A DNA stretch of 64,000 bases from Solea solea (Eukaryota > Chordata > Actinopteri > Pleuronectiformes > Soleidae). The notes under the pieces were generated by a model that did not search any database, was not told where the DNA came from, and worked only from the letters and a program-made list of their open reading frames with translations. Within the stretch, counting starts at the first letter, position 1, and every line of letters starts with the position of its first letter. Of the stretch, positions 35,314 to 49,900 are shown piece by piece. The stretch spans positions 29,440,077 through 29,504,076 of the forward strand of contig NC_081136.1 of the NCBI RefSeq assembly GCF_958295425.1. Reading direction: 5' to 3'. Both the position numbers and the translations under genes were made by a program.

Positions 35314-38300
35314 AAACATGCAGGAGCACAAACCTTGAAACACAAGGACAGAGTGGACAAGGACCCACCATGGCGGAGGTGTGAGTGAAGATGAAGGTGA
35401 CTCAAGTTGAATATTGATCACTTACCTCTGGCTATCATTTCATCAATCCCCTCTATATCAACACTTAAAATAAAAAGCTTGCCAGGGTGTTCCCTTTTAA
35501 TACTAATCAGCCGTGCATAAATCCTTTAACGTCGCAGAAAGCACTTTGCCCTAAAAGCGGCATGTTCTGCATTCGTTCTAACAGCTTAACACATTCAACA
35601 GTGGTTCTGTATTCAGGTAAAGTCGTAACTCTCATCTGGGCTTTTTGGCTCTCAGGGTTAAAAGCTCATTGTTAAGAACACGATTCTGCAGCACAGCCAT
35701 TTCAGGAGGCAAATGGCCTGTGAGAAGTGGCCCACGCAGACATTTACCAGTCGAGGTCTTGCGTGGGTCGCATCATTCCCGTCATTAGACTCCATAAACA
35801 GCCATTTTGTCTGTCACTACATGGGTAATGGTATCTTGCGCCGGCCCTGTGTCGAGGTAAATTTGTAAAGGTCCTGTTGTGATTATATCACATTCAGCGG
35901 GTTAAGCTCTCGATTGGCTCCATTGGCTAAATTGCTTCATCGCAAAAATGTTCTGCCACTTGACCCCATCAATTCGCCAGAAAATAGTAAAAGTGACTGG
36001 GGGAAAAATTGATAAATATGCTCCCATTCGTCGAATTCTACTTTCCCTCTCTCTCTCTCTCACTCACATGCTGTTGAAGAGCTCCCTGTACGTCTCGTCT
36101 CCTTTGCCGTCAGACATCAGGCTGTCCAGTTTGTCAATCAACTTGGCTTCCACCTGTGAGAGAAAAGTATTTATATCTCAAAAAAGGCTGCCAGGTCAAA
36201 TAATAGAAATAAAAATGACTGGAAGAGACAGAAGCATAAATCGTCCAGAGCTGAAAATGGAACAGTGTGTGACATCAAATCAGATCATGTCAAAGCCACT
36301 TTGTTGAAAGACTTTCTTGGAAGAACAATTTTAGACATGTTCAGTTAAATTTTTTTATTCTGTCATGATCAGAGTGGTGAAATGGCATTTCAAGTATTTT
36401 TCAACCTGGACACCATGTTTATAGATGTTGTTGTGTACGTGAATTGTACTTTTTGTCATTCAGTTTCTCACAAAGACTTGAGAGTTGTTTCAAGAAGCAG
36501 CAAATGCATCATCCTTGGACACACCACGACCATTCTCCCTCTGTGGGCTCAGGGTCACAGCAACCAAAACAACAGTTTCTAGAGCTTTGCGTCCTTGCAG
36601 CAGCTAGTTCACCAGCCTCCATCTGCTGTCCCCAGCCATCAAATTAAAATCGCTCCACACCAGCTACATATTAAGCCATAATAAACAAAAAGTAAATAAA
36701 ATCTTTCTCTCAAAAGACTCCAAACTCTTCTCTCTCTCCAACTCCCTCTCACTGGCATTTGCCACTTGCATCTAACTGCAAAAGCTCTTAAGTCTCATGA
36801 GAATTCAGAGAGAGAGAAGTGACAAAACAATCTGATCTATTATTATACACAGGACACTAAGTAGATTATCCCAGTTCCCCCATAGTAATAAACTGTAGTG
36901 ATCATTGACATGTCACAGTTGCCAGCTGAACTGATCTACTGGTCCAATTCTAACCGATTTTGCAAGTACTATTCACTAATACATCCAACATGTATAAACA
37001 AAAGTCCAGTATGTAAAAATAAAGATGATAAAAGTCTACAATTACCTGATTGCGTCAAATGTTTTTTTTTTTTTTTTTTAAGAATGAGCCTTTTAATTAA
37101 TATCAGGAGCTGGATCAGCTCCACAGCGACAGCCTTTCTGGACCACTAAGCTTTTACAATAGACTATTATGGACAATTGATGCTATTGAAGGCAACACAG
37201 TTTCTCCAACACACTTGGAAGAGAAAGGTGATGTGGGGGATATTCAGCCGCAACATGCAGACTGCACCTACGAGTGAGTCTATTTCTAACGTCTGTGTAC
37301 CTGTTTGAAATTGCCACTGCGTCTCTGCTCCCAGTCCATCATGTCATGGAAGATGGGGATCATGACGTTCCTCAGGTCCGGCTGCGGCACCAGCGTCACC
37401 TCCAGGAAGGGACCGATCATCGCCGGGATGAAGTTCAGCTTGTGTTCCCCTGCAGCAAAGATTGGGGGTTGATGAAGGTTAAACTCTCTCTCTCACTCTC
37501 TTCATCCCACAGCACAGTGTTTGTGTTTCTTCCACAATAAAAACCCACTCTTGTAATGTAGTTTAAGTGCATCTAGCCTTTCCATGAACTGAATAATCAG
37601 TCATTAAGTAGAGAGACTTTGTCAATTATGTCGACATAAAAAAAGAAACTAAAAGCACAAATGAAGTGACTTCAAAATGCATTTCAAATTGTCCACAAAA
37701 ATCTACTTTAATACACATAAATACACTGGAAATGACTGCACAAAACAAACACTGTATAAATCCATCACGAATGCAGAAGGGAACAAAAGCACCCACACAA
37801 AGCAGAGTGAGGCATCCAGCTTGTTGCCATGGGGACAAATCATTTTCCCACATGAAGAAAAAGCCTGTTTTGTTTTGTTTCTCAGTTAATTCACTTCCTG
37901 TGATGTTAGTGCGTCACACGTGTAGCATCCACTGCTGGGATGCAAGTAAACAGTTGCCTGTACTGCATTTGCAGCACCACAAAGAATAATGTAAAGCAAA
38001 TGTCATCATCGATAAACAATCACTGTGTGAAATTAAACACGAGTTGAAATGTCCAATATTTTTTGTATCTTACCTAAATTCTGCCACATGCTGAAGATCT
38101 CGCAGCCCATCATCACCCTCATGTCGCCATACCTGCATGAAAACGTATCAGAGTGGGAATATGCGCTTGCTGCAGGTGAATACTGAGAGAAGCTGCACAG
38201 AACAGAATACTAAGTACTCGTTATACTGTATGTGGTCCACATGTACGTGTGCATGTACGTGTGTGTGTGTGTGGAGGGTTGACAGGGCAGGAGCAAGATG

Positions 38301-41300
38301 GCTTGTTGAGTAAGCACAAGGCTCATTATAGGCCTTTCTTACACACCAGCAAAAAAAATAAAAAATACAGTGTATGTGTGTGTCAGTGTGTGTGTAAACA
38401 ACACCTACTTTTCCAGTATCTTTTTCCTCTTGGAAGGAGAAAAGGACTCCAGCTGAAGACAGGGCTGATTGATAAATATTACAGACAGATAGAAATACGA
38501 GTCCCACACCTGAAATGGCAGGAAAAAAAAAAAATAGCTCGTCAACCAATAAATGTCGCCTCCCAAATTAATTATTTAGGATTGCAGGTAAATAACTGTT
38601 ATAGAAGGAAAAGCTAAAGCCAATTGTCTACACAGAAACACAGGTAGTATTTCTTACTAAAGGAAAACATGTTTTTTTTTTTAGCATTTAGGGGAGAAGA
38701 AAACACCATATTTCTTTTTTATGGCCCGTTTGTCTTACTTATACTACTGCTGAATCTATTTTCTGAACCATTTTCTATTTTTTTATTGTCTGCCCTCAGA
38801 TTTTATCCCCGTTTTATTTATATGGAGACCCGCAGCGTTGCTCACAATCTCCACAAAGACACATGTCTGTTCTGTAGACAGACGCGGTTCACTCACCTTG
38901 TAGTCAAACTTGTCATTGAGGAAGTTTTTCCTCAGGGCATCAGAGAGGTAGAGGACCGTCGTGATGATGACACTAAAAGAACAAACAAGAAAATGCATCA
39001 CGAAGAACAACTGGGGTTAATCAAATAGCCCTTGTAAAGGTGCAGAGGTGAATTTGCAATGACGGTGATAAATAAAAAACCACACAGACAAAAGGGGAAT
39101 AGCGGAGCTGTCTCTCTCTATGATCTCAGAGGAAATGTTTGCCTGACAAAGGACACACAGCACTTATGTTACTCTCGAGCATGTTGGAAATGCAAACTTC
39201 TTCCTGACCTGCATGAGTGGATACATTCCCATTGAGCTCTATGTCTTTCATTATCAGTGCTCTTCTTTCAATAGTGTCATCCACAGAGGCTCAGTGCATT
39301 AGCCTTGGCTTCACTCTTGTTTTCATTTGGAGCGTTGCGTCATCATTCCCCCACGTTTCTAGTTAAATATTGCAGCAGTCTATAAATCTAGACGTCGGTA
39401 GAGCAAAAATAATCACCTTGGAAGAGCAGATCTTTCAAAAGAGACAATAGAAAAGCCAGGCTCTACACACACTTTCAGCAGCGGAAAGTTCTTTGATATG
39501 GTAAAACGTGGGTGTAGTGGTGTAAAATATGTGCCAGGTAACAGCTTTCGTGTTGTCTCCCAGAAAACCTTTGTTGCATATTCACTTTAATTGATTTGTT
39601 TCCTGCTTCCTTTCCTCTGTGTCTCAATGTGCATCTTCATGTGTGTGTGTGATCTTACTTGTTGGTGACCAACCGCATCACAGTCCAGTCTTTGGGAAAC
39701 ATTTCTGGTCGGATGAGGATCCTGAAGACCGTGAAGATCTGAAGAAGAAAGTCCTGGGACAAACACGGTGGAGGAGACTCATCACGCAAATTCTCATGTT
39801 TGTGTAGAACTTTACTTTATGTCTCTCTGTTTGGATCAGCAACTTCTCCCTCCCTCTCTCACTTAGTCATCCTTTTGTGGAAAAACAACCTGAACAGGCA
39901 CAGGAGTCGTAGCTGGAATTCTAATCACTTGTTGTTTTGCATCGCTTCTGACAGGTTTTGTGTTGCATAGCTCTAACTTGTGTAAATAATTGTTTCATTT
40001 TTTTATTTATCTCTTGGCTTCTCCCTCTCTAGGGGTGGCCACAGTGAATGATCAGCATATTTGATTTGGCAGAGATTTGTAGGCTGGATACCATTCCTGA
40101 TGTAACCCTCCAATACTAGGTGTCCAGTTACCAATGAGCAACAGAGATACCTGGCAGGGACTCTAACTGGCAACCCTTTGGTCACAAGCCAAGTTCTCTT
40201 CCCGCTTGGCTATGGGCGGCCCTAACCTGAGGAATAACTATGGTATACACACTTTTTCTATTCAAATAGAGTGAATGACATTCAATGCTGACAAGGCAGC
40301 TCTCTAGTGTGAACACAATGCTTATTTATGCCTCAGACTTAGTATGCAATATGGAATTAGGTGCTGAAACAATGAGCGCACACATATTTCAATTCATTTG
40401 AGATTGTTCTTTTTTTTAAAAGTACTATGTGAAGATGGATCATTAATGACTCTACCAGCACTGTCCAGGTTTGATAAAGCTGTGATAGAAGAAGCAGGAT
40501 GAGAGCATATACTTGTTAATGACCTATCATTAAATTGATTTTTCCGACGGACAGAAAGTTGACCTCATTAAATGTATCTCTCCTTTTGTGCTGCCATCTC
40601 TCTGCTCGTCTTCTACGTCCTGTCAGTGCTGACCTTGCACACATTTGTGATGCATAGCGTACAGACGTTTACACAGCAGACATACAGGAATGGGGAACAG
40701 AGCGCATGTGTGTGTGTGTGTGTGTGCAGTTTTGTCTTCAAAAGCTTTTAAGTAAAATAAGGGTTTAAAAAGTGAATTAGGAAAAGAAGAGAAGCAAGTC
40801 AACTTTTTGATAAAAACAAACAAAACTGACACATAGCTTGTGGCATGTAATTACATGAATGACCAACTTTAGATGCTGTTAAATGAACGCCAGAAAGGTC
40901 ATACATGTGATTATTCTCCTGAGAAGGCAGGAGTCATTCCTGTTTTGCTATTTATTCTTTCACCTCAGGTTTACACACAGAGAGTGAAGGATGCCACAGA
41001 CAGACAGATAGAGAGACAGACGGACGGTGGTTGGTGGGGGGTCTTACCCTCAGGTCGTCTTTGCTGCTGAATGCCTGCAGAAGCTGTTGGTAGTGTCTGT
41101 CACTCATCTGTCGCAGAAGTGCCAACAGACAAGCCACAAACTCTCCCTGGTTGTAAAAAAAAAACATATTATCTTCAGTTATGCAAGGGTTCATGTATGA
41201 AATGGTACCAAAAAATGACACACAAAAGAGAAAATGTAATTAGGTTATGATATAAGGTTATTGTATCTACTGCAGTGGGACCAGGTTCATCCAATTAATC

Positions 41301-42477
41301 TGTGTTTTTTTCATTTTCTGGAAGAGGATGAATTAGAAAAGGTGGTGCTTTTACACAGGGCGTGTATCCCACATATCTTTTTACGATATGAAATTGGAAA
41401 CGACTCTCTGCACTTTATTAGCTACAGTGACAACAAGTGAGAGTGATAGCAGTGTTCGTAATAGTCTATTACAAGTGGAACAACCCTCCTTGAGTCTCCA
41501 TCGCACAGTGATTATGATGACGATCTCATCATTAGCCACTTTACCACCGTCCCCTTTTGCGCTGCGTTGTAATATAAATCTTAATTATTGCTATTAATGT
41601 GAATAATGTTAGCGGAATTATTAATCTAGTTGCCAGCAGCATCTCAATTTAAAAATCTATCATTACTTCTGCACATTATGTGAAGTCCCAAAACAATTTA
41701 CACACACACACGCAGAGTGTGTGGAATATGTTATAACACACGTACAGTGACGTCCTGGAACTGAAGTCTCATAGCAGGCCCAGTAGACTGGGGCCGGTTG
41801 CTAATTTCCAGGATGGTCCTTAGTAGAACTCCCAGCAGGCTCTCCACAATGAGCTCCACCTCTTCAGAAACCACAGGCTCCTACACAACGGAAGAAAAGA
41901 CGAAGCAGCTCATAAAACACACTTTACAAAAGCAAATCTAAAATTCAAGGGTCTTCAATTATTCTCTAAAACACAGGAATGTTCCCTCAAAGAGATCTCG
42001 ACTCGTTTGCATTTGACTTAAACGCGACCTTGAACCATGACTGACAGCTGGTGTCATTTAGCCTCTGCACTGAAACTCTGTACCCCTCAGCCTAGAATCT
42101 CACTTTCTCACTGCAGTCTTAATGAGTCGCTCTGCTCTCGAAGCAGCATGCGCGGGGACTAATGTGAATTTTCAAAGCTGAGGGGAAAATATGATTTCGC
42201 ACAGAATAAGGGGAAAGTAAAAGAATAGAAGGAGGTAGAACTTTTTGTTTGTTACCTCTTCAGGACATTATCTAGCATAAACACTGATCATGTCAGGACC
42301 AGTAGTCCTCATGGAGACTAAAACTGGTCCTAATGAGGCAGGACCTCATTTCTGAGGAACTGGTTAAGTTTAGGGCTAACATTTGAATTGTGGTTATGTT
42401 AGGGTTAGGGATAATGCTTTGCTTAGGCTGTCCAAATGAATGGATGTCAATGTAGAGTCCTTAAAAATATAGCAGTG

Positions 42478-42513
<36 letters not shown>

Positions 42514-42619
42514 TAGTCTCTACCATTGCCAAGACAGGCAGGTCTTGGACAGAGCGATAATGAGAAGGAGCTTCAGACTGCCACAGTTGTCACTTTCCTT
42601 TAGATGTGGTGCCACTCAC

Positions 42620-42667
<48 letters not shown>

Positions 42668-43894
42668 ACTGGCCTTTACCAATAGCTGCCCCTCTGGCAG
42701 CAAACACTGCAAGAAAGGCAACCCAAGCTGCTGCTGCTGCTGTGACACACACACACACACACACACACACACCGGTGCACACACACCAGACCCACAGCTC
42801 AAAGTGACTGCCACCTTAACAATAAGCCACACTTAATTGATGGGTCTCATTACTGAACTGCACGGCTGCCAATGTCCCCGTTACCAAGACTAATTGACCA
42901 TAAACACACAACAAAACAATCTGCTGTTGCAACATACTGGCGAGGAAATTGTTGCTATAAGACTAATTCTTCTACCTCTGACTTTGTTTTAAGTTATTTT
43001 TCTGCGTTGCTATGATAGCGGTTCACAGCAGCAGCACAGAATAGTGCCTTTATTATAAAATGTACTTATAGTATTTATAAAAGTATGTCTTATGTGCAAA
43101 TTTCTGCTCCTACAGAGAACAGGTACAATAGTTTAAAAGTCAGTCAGTCAGTCATCATCTACCGCTTTATCCTCGGCCAGAGGGTCGCGGGGGGTGCTGT
43201 GCCAATCTCAGCTACATCGGGCGATAGGCGGGGTACACCCTGGACAGTTCGCCAGTCCATCGCAGGGCCACACACACATAGAGACAAACAACCATTCACT
43301 CTCACACTCACTCCTACGGTCAATTTAGAGTGTTCAATTTACCACTGTGGGGAGGAAGCCGGAGAACCCGGAGAGAACCCACGCACACACAGGGAGAACA
43401 TGCAAACTCCATGCAGAAAGGCCCTTGTTCCAACCGGGGCTCGAACCCGGGTCTTCTCGCTGCAAGGCGAGAGTGCTAACCACTACACCACCGTGTGGCC
43501 CATAGTTTAAAAGTATAGTTCATTATTTTCAGAAATGCACTCTTTACCACTCATTTCTGAGTGGTTAAGATATACAAGTTAATGTTGCATTATGAGAGGT
43601 ATTGTTTTTGTTTTATGGATTATTTTACCATAGAGTAGATGGTGAGCTTACTGGCTCATAGCATTAGCTGCTTCTTTTTCTGTCTTGGTTAAAACGTGAC
43701 TAAGCCTGTTTTGTTTCCGGCAGACAGTTATTATACAACTATATTATACTCACCGCTGTGCCATTTTCCTCCTTCTTGATGAGGGACAACATGCTGGTGA
43801 GAATGCGGGCACACATGACCAGGTCTCTCTGCTCCTGCATGTGGGCCTGCAGGACACGGAGAACTACTGGCAACAGGATGCACCGTGATTCTGC

Positions 43895-43935
<41 letters not shown>

Positions 43936-46900
43936 GGCTGTCAGACATTATAGTAAATTAACCCTGCATAACCACCACCAATTAAAATGCATTATTAATT
44001 TTCTATTTTTCTGTCATTGACTTTCCCTGGTGCCTTTGTGTAACATTAATGTGTTTTGCTTGAGGGATGTTTGTCTGGTTACATGAAGCCTTTGGGAGCA
44101 CACTGGAAATAAAACCCTGACAGTAATTTGTTTCAGTGCACAGTCTTCATTAAGAGCAATTTAATGACATGGAGTTAGCTGCACTGTAGGGCAACAATTA
44201 GCCAGGGTGTGTTCTTAATTTAATGCACAACTGTGCAGTCTAATATCATCTAATAGCACATGTGTGCACATGCTGGTTTCCTTGTTTACCTCTCCAATCC
44301 AATCCAATCCAACTTTATTTATAAAGCACTTTAAAGACAACACAGTTGGCCAAAGTGAGTTAAAAGCCAAAGAGGAAAAAACGTGTTTTATGATAGGTCT
44401 TAGGGACGACTAACAGTGACTGAACTGTTGCTTGTTGTCTCCACAAATGTTCTTTACCTGGGTTAGTGTAAAGCTGGCTTTCCACTGTTTTGCCAATGCA
44501 CTGCAGCTTGATGGCCTCCAGGGGGCACTCGGCGTGGACAGTGGTCGGCAGGCTGCCCAGCATCTCCCTGACGAAGCCGGCCACCTCTCGCACCGTGAAG
44601 ATTTTCAGCAGCTCGCTGTAGACTGCAGGAAACGTCCGCAGGAACACGGCCTACGGACATAGAAGGATAACGTTATCATACAAACACTATATCACCCTTG
44701 AAAATGCACTGAGCAAAGTATTTTTATCTTTATTCTATAATGCTTATGATTACTTATCATAACTAAATGGTTAACTAAAAAGGAACCACAACAACATCGC
44801 GAAAGTGTAATCTTGTGTTTTAAAACCTCAACAGGACATCCTTGAACATGGTTTATTTAAAAAGTCTCAAACTGATTAATCTGTATCCAATGCTGAACAA
44901 TGCTTTATTGGGAGAAAAAAAAAAGCAATTTTCTTTTATTACTAATATGTTATGAATCACTGCCCTGGGCTGGATTTGTCTGGGCCCCATCACAGTCGAG
45001 GATTATGTACTAAACTAGAGGAAATCCCCAGTGGGATTTCAGTCTGTCACTGTTTGTAGCTCTCTCTCTCTATCTGATGAGCTAACTTACTATCAAGTTC
45101 TGTCAGTTTAACACTGTACCAGGCAAAAATGAGGGATGTTAAAATATTAAGCAGGGTCATCCTTTTTTCTGGTTTTAACATACTTTTATTTTTTATTTTT
45201 TCCCAGCAAAGCCTGGCAGAAGATAGAACCTCTTTGTTTTTTAGCAACATTTTGGTCCCACCATTTTTATACTACAGTTGAACAAAAAGGAGTTTTGAAT
45301 GATCACATTTCAACTGTTCAACTGATTCTACACCTTGACCAAAGAGAAGCCATTGGGTTATCGTTATGAACCAGGGTACACAGACAGAGACATCGGGAAA
45401 TTATTTGACAACGTTGCATCCACTCTACGCCTGGGGTTAATCTTCAAAAATCGGAACTATCTCTTTAAGAATGATGATATTTGGAATTGTATGGTGCATG
45501 GAGAGGACACAACTAAAACAACTAATGTTCATGGCTTTACAGCAGGGGTCTCAAACTCAAATGACCTTGGGGCCACCAACCATATATTCACGTGAAACTA
45601 TTCAGTAGGGGTGGGCAATATGAGCTTATAATTATGTCACAATTTTCATCACAATATCACAATAAAAGCATTATGATGATAGATAGTGTCTGTGCTGACA
45701 TGGAACAGTATAAAGTTCACAATAAATATGTATTTCAGATGTCATATTAATCTATTACCAAATAAAATACAGAAATAACTCGATTAAGTGGTGGTCGATG
45801 ATCGAGACCACCGAGAAGTAAACGGCTGCTTCATACATGTGTTTGTGACTTGACAGTTTGACTTGTGCACCATGCCCGAGTCTATTTCAAGAGAACATGG
45901 CTTCAACTGACTTTAGAAATAGATGTAAATGAGGAAACAGAAGAGCCAAACAAAAAGAAAAAAACAGTAATAAGAGACAAACACACAAAAAAAGGGACAC
46001 AACACAAACAGAAGGTACTGTAGAAGGAGAAATACTGGAATTTTTCATATAATTTACTACCAACCAAACACCACACAGGCAGCTGTTACTGGTGTGTAAT
46101 TACAATTATCTTCAGCGTCTTTAGCTTGTTTGTTTAGGTCTTGTTTGAAATCAGTGAAGGCGTCTGCCCCACTGTGCGAAACCTCCCACCGGAAAAGGAG
46201 AAGCTGCCACAGAAATTCCTGCTACGACTCCAGACCCTCTGGCAGCGTGAAATTCAATTACAGGCAATTTCTCACCTATCAAGACTGCATTACCGGGAGT
46301 CCGCAAGACCCGGCAGCATTATGTGCTACATGTGCCAGACTTACACATTCACAGGCACACAGAGATGGGCATCTGATGATCACAGAGGGAACCGAAGGAC
46401 TGAGACATGTCTGTGCATGTCAGAGTCTTCAGAACACAACACTTACGTAATCCTACACACGATACCGTAGATACACACACAGTACCTGTGTTTGTGCGAC
46501 GGGACTGGTGCCTTTGTTTTCCTGTGACAGGAAGAAGCGGATGGACATGAAGAGCTCGTGGATGCAGACTCGGAACTCGTCCTCGTTCTGGCCTCCTGTG
46601 GCCAACGAGAAGAGCCGACGGGACTGGATGATGTACTTGAAGATGTACTCGCTGGCCTGGAGGACACAGGGAAACGATCGTTTGTCACATGATGGGGTAA
46701 TGAAAAAACAAATCAGTCATTGCCTGCAGTAAAATGCAGAAAGTCTCTGATGTAAAGTATCTCATCTAGAGATGACTCTATTTGAAAAACTTAAAAAATA
46801 AATAAATAAAATTCCATTGGAATTACAGTCATTTAATACTGTATAAATATATAATTCATGCCAAATATCTGCTGGCGTTCTTTTATATCCATGTAAATAG

Positions 46901-49900
46901 TCGATAGGAGAGTAGATTCGAGTGGTAAGAAAAACCAAAAACTATTTAAGACGTAATCTCTTGGGCATTTAACTTATTATTATTGTTATCTATAAATGCA
47001 AGGAATATGGCAGGTGACTTACAAAGGTCACCAGGGTGTGCAGCGCCAACTTTGAGGGTGTTTGGGTAAGAAATGCAGGTACGGGTACTGCATAACTTAA
47101 TTATTATTAGTATTATTATTACAAAAGTGAACTTTTTTTAAATAAAGCTGCTCAAACAAGAACTAACAGAAACTGAACTGTGTACACGAGGGAGCAAACC
47201 TGCAATGCGTCACTCATTTATTATTTGCTGCATGACAAACATTTCGGTTTTGGTGCAGGATATATTCTGTGAATGATAAATGGGGAAACTTGCACAACAG
47301 ATGCCGCACTGTGCTTCTCTGACGGCGTATCTGCATGAGTCATTACAATAATGTGATATGGATTCCCAACACCAGAGGCAGTGCATTTCCCCCCCCCCAC
47401 TGATTTGAATTTCAAACAGTGTCATAGACAAAGGAAAGGAATAATGAATGACATATTCACGGCTGATGGGGAGATCAATTAACAGAGGAGCTGACAGGTT
47501 TGTCAAGTTTGTTTGTTTGTTTGTTTTCCTGCATTCATCTGTGCTGTATAACGGTGTACGTGTGCATTACTTGACACTGTGTCTACGGAGACATGTAGGA
47601 ATGTTCAACTTGAAAACACCACCGTGTCTGCTTCAGTGCCTGCGTTGTGTGTGTGTGTGTGTGTGTGTACACATCTCACCTTGAGCACCTGCTGGATGTG
47701 ATCCTGATGCTCTGCGTCAACAATGCGGTCCACGTACCATTTCAGGACTTTGATCAGGTCCCTAGAGAAGAAACAACATCACCGTTCACTTCAAGCAACA
47801 GCACACATGGTCTCCCACTGGGTTTGGAAAATAAAGATGATGAAACAGTGAAACATTGTGTGAAAATTCTACAACTTTCTTAATCAATGCGGGGGAAATG
47901 GTCCAAAAAATGTCATTCTTCCTGAGGAGAAATCACTTCAAATCCAATTAATTGTTGATGTTGAAGACAGCCCAGATTTTCTTATTCTCACCATGACTAC
48001 ATCCTGGCATTAATAACATAACACAGTTCCAATTAGACTGTGACATTTCTACTGAAAAAGAGTTTAAGGCAGACATATGTGGCAGCAGCAGTGTGATGGA
48101 TGGATGGAGGCAAAATGAGGAGATGGGAAAAAGCCTGCACACTTTAATAATACACACTTTATCAGCCAGGGGGCACTACAACCATTTGATTCACACTTGA
48201 AGCTAAATCAAAACTGAGAGCCTGAGTAGAGCTGCCTCTCAGCATTGATGCAGGTGATATTTAAATGCAATGCAATATGCAGGAGAGAGACGTGGCTACA
48301 ATATTACAGGCTGAAGGTGCTGCTGTTGGCTAAGTGGATACAGTGAAAGAAGTGAAGGCTGAAATAGCACTGTCATATGTACCTGTAGGACAAAGCTCCA
48401 GCAAAGTGGCTTTCTATGTAGGTGTCCATGACGGGTTTGAAGTGCTGGAATTTACTGTCCTGGAGAAGGTTGATGATATGGACCTAGAAAATATCAGAGA
48501 ATGTTCCTTTTAAAGGATTGTCATCTGTGCAGGTTTTAAGCTTTTTTCTTTTTAAACTTAAGAAGAGGCTGTGAGGTCGGAAAAAAACATTCAGCATTGT
48601 GTAATTTTACTGTAAAAGACACAATAAAAATTTAACAAATTGTGTTTTGGGTCTATGACAACTACGGAACCACAATGAATGACAGTCACCAAAGTTTGGT
48701 GAGGAATTATAAGGTACGGGGAGATATGCAACAATGTTGAACATTAATATAACTCAGTTCTTTAGAATTAAGTGCAAAAAGAGAACAAATATGAAGAAAA
48801 AAATACAACAAACAAAAACAATTTGGAAAGTAGTGGCACATGTTTCCCTCGTGTATGGGTTGAAATGCAGTGGATTTGTCCAAACCAGTGAAGATCACTT
48901 CTCCTGTCACACTTATTGGATTGATCTACAGAACCACAAAAAAGCAATGTTGATGACTGCACCGGTTCACTAGACCTTTTCATCATTGATAACACCCCGC
49001 TGAGAGGAGAAAGTGTGTTCATGTGTCAGTGGGACTGATGGAGAGAGAGAGAGAGCGAGCGAGAGATCGATACCAGCCTCGGTCTATCGATTCAGTGCAC
49101 CATGACCGCACTGAGATTGGTTCAGCGAGCTCCAGACTGTTCTATCACTAGTTCTCTTCACTATCAGCTTGTAGTCTGTTTTCTGTTCGACTCAAACACT
49201 ATCGGACTGTGCTGGACACAAAAGACAATCACTAAAACAGAGAAGGAATGATTGAAAAGGCCATTAGGAAAACGCACATACCAGTGAATCAAAAACCTTC
49301 AGTCCATATCTCTGAGAACTTTCGTCCAGAATACCAAAGAGAGTGTCCAGAGTGTCCTGCAGAAACTGTGAAAGGGGAGTAAGAGTTTATTCATCACATT
49401 TATGGCATTTGAACTGTGTCACACTCTCATCTTGAACTAACAAAAAAAAGTCACATCAGAAACAATCACGACAACTGATGCCAGGTTAGCAGGATCAATT
49501 CGAGGGCCAAGAATCTGACTGCGAGCCTACTTTGACAATCTCCGAGCCATCAATCTCCTTCAACTTCGAGAGGCTGTCGTTGATCCTTTCGGGGTGAGCC
49601 CTCCACTTTAACAGGTCCAGCATATCACCTGCAGGAAGGCAAAAAGAGAGAGAGAGAGAGAGAGATAAAACGCTTGATGAAGGCGATACGAAGAGCAGCG
49701 GTGACAAGCAGAAGAGATAAAAAAAATAAAAGCACTTTGTTTATTTGTGAGGGAAAGGAGGATTATACGAACAATGTGCACCTCACACCACAAAGCATCA
49801 CCCCACCCTTCAATTATAGCCCAACAAATCCACCAAATCCAAAGAAATTATGACAGTTTTAAGTACATTGGGAAAGCGAAGACAAAAAAGTAATTTTTCT

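Noticed and set aside
42485..42836. Frames rich in CVCVCV or THTHTH
   Set aside because: Translations of GT/CA microsatellites.
43430..43501. tRNA-like sequence with A and B boxes on the minus strand
   Set aside because: It is the head of the SINE at 43141-43501, followed by the SINE body, a tail and target duplications; not a functional tRNA gene.
43085..43510. 141-codon plus-strand frame
   Set aside because: Lies almost wholly inside the SINE, antisense to it.
45335..45595. 86-codon plus-strand frame (LFDNVASTLRLGLIFKNRNY)
   Set aside because: No recognisable family; lies in an intron among decayed repeats; length is within chance expectation.
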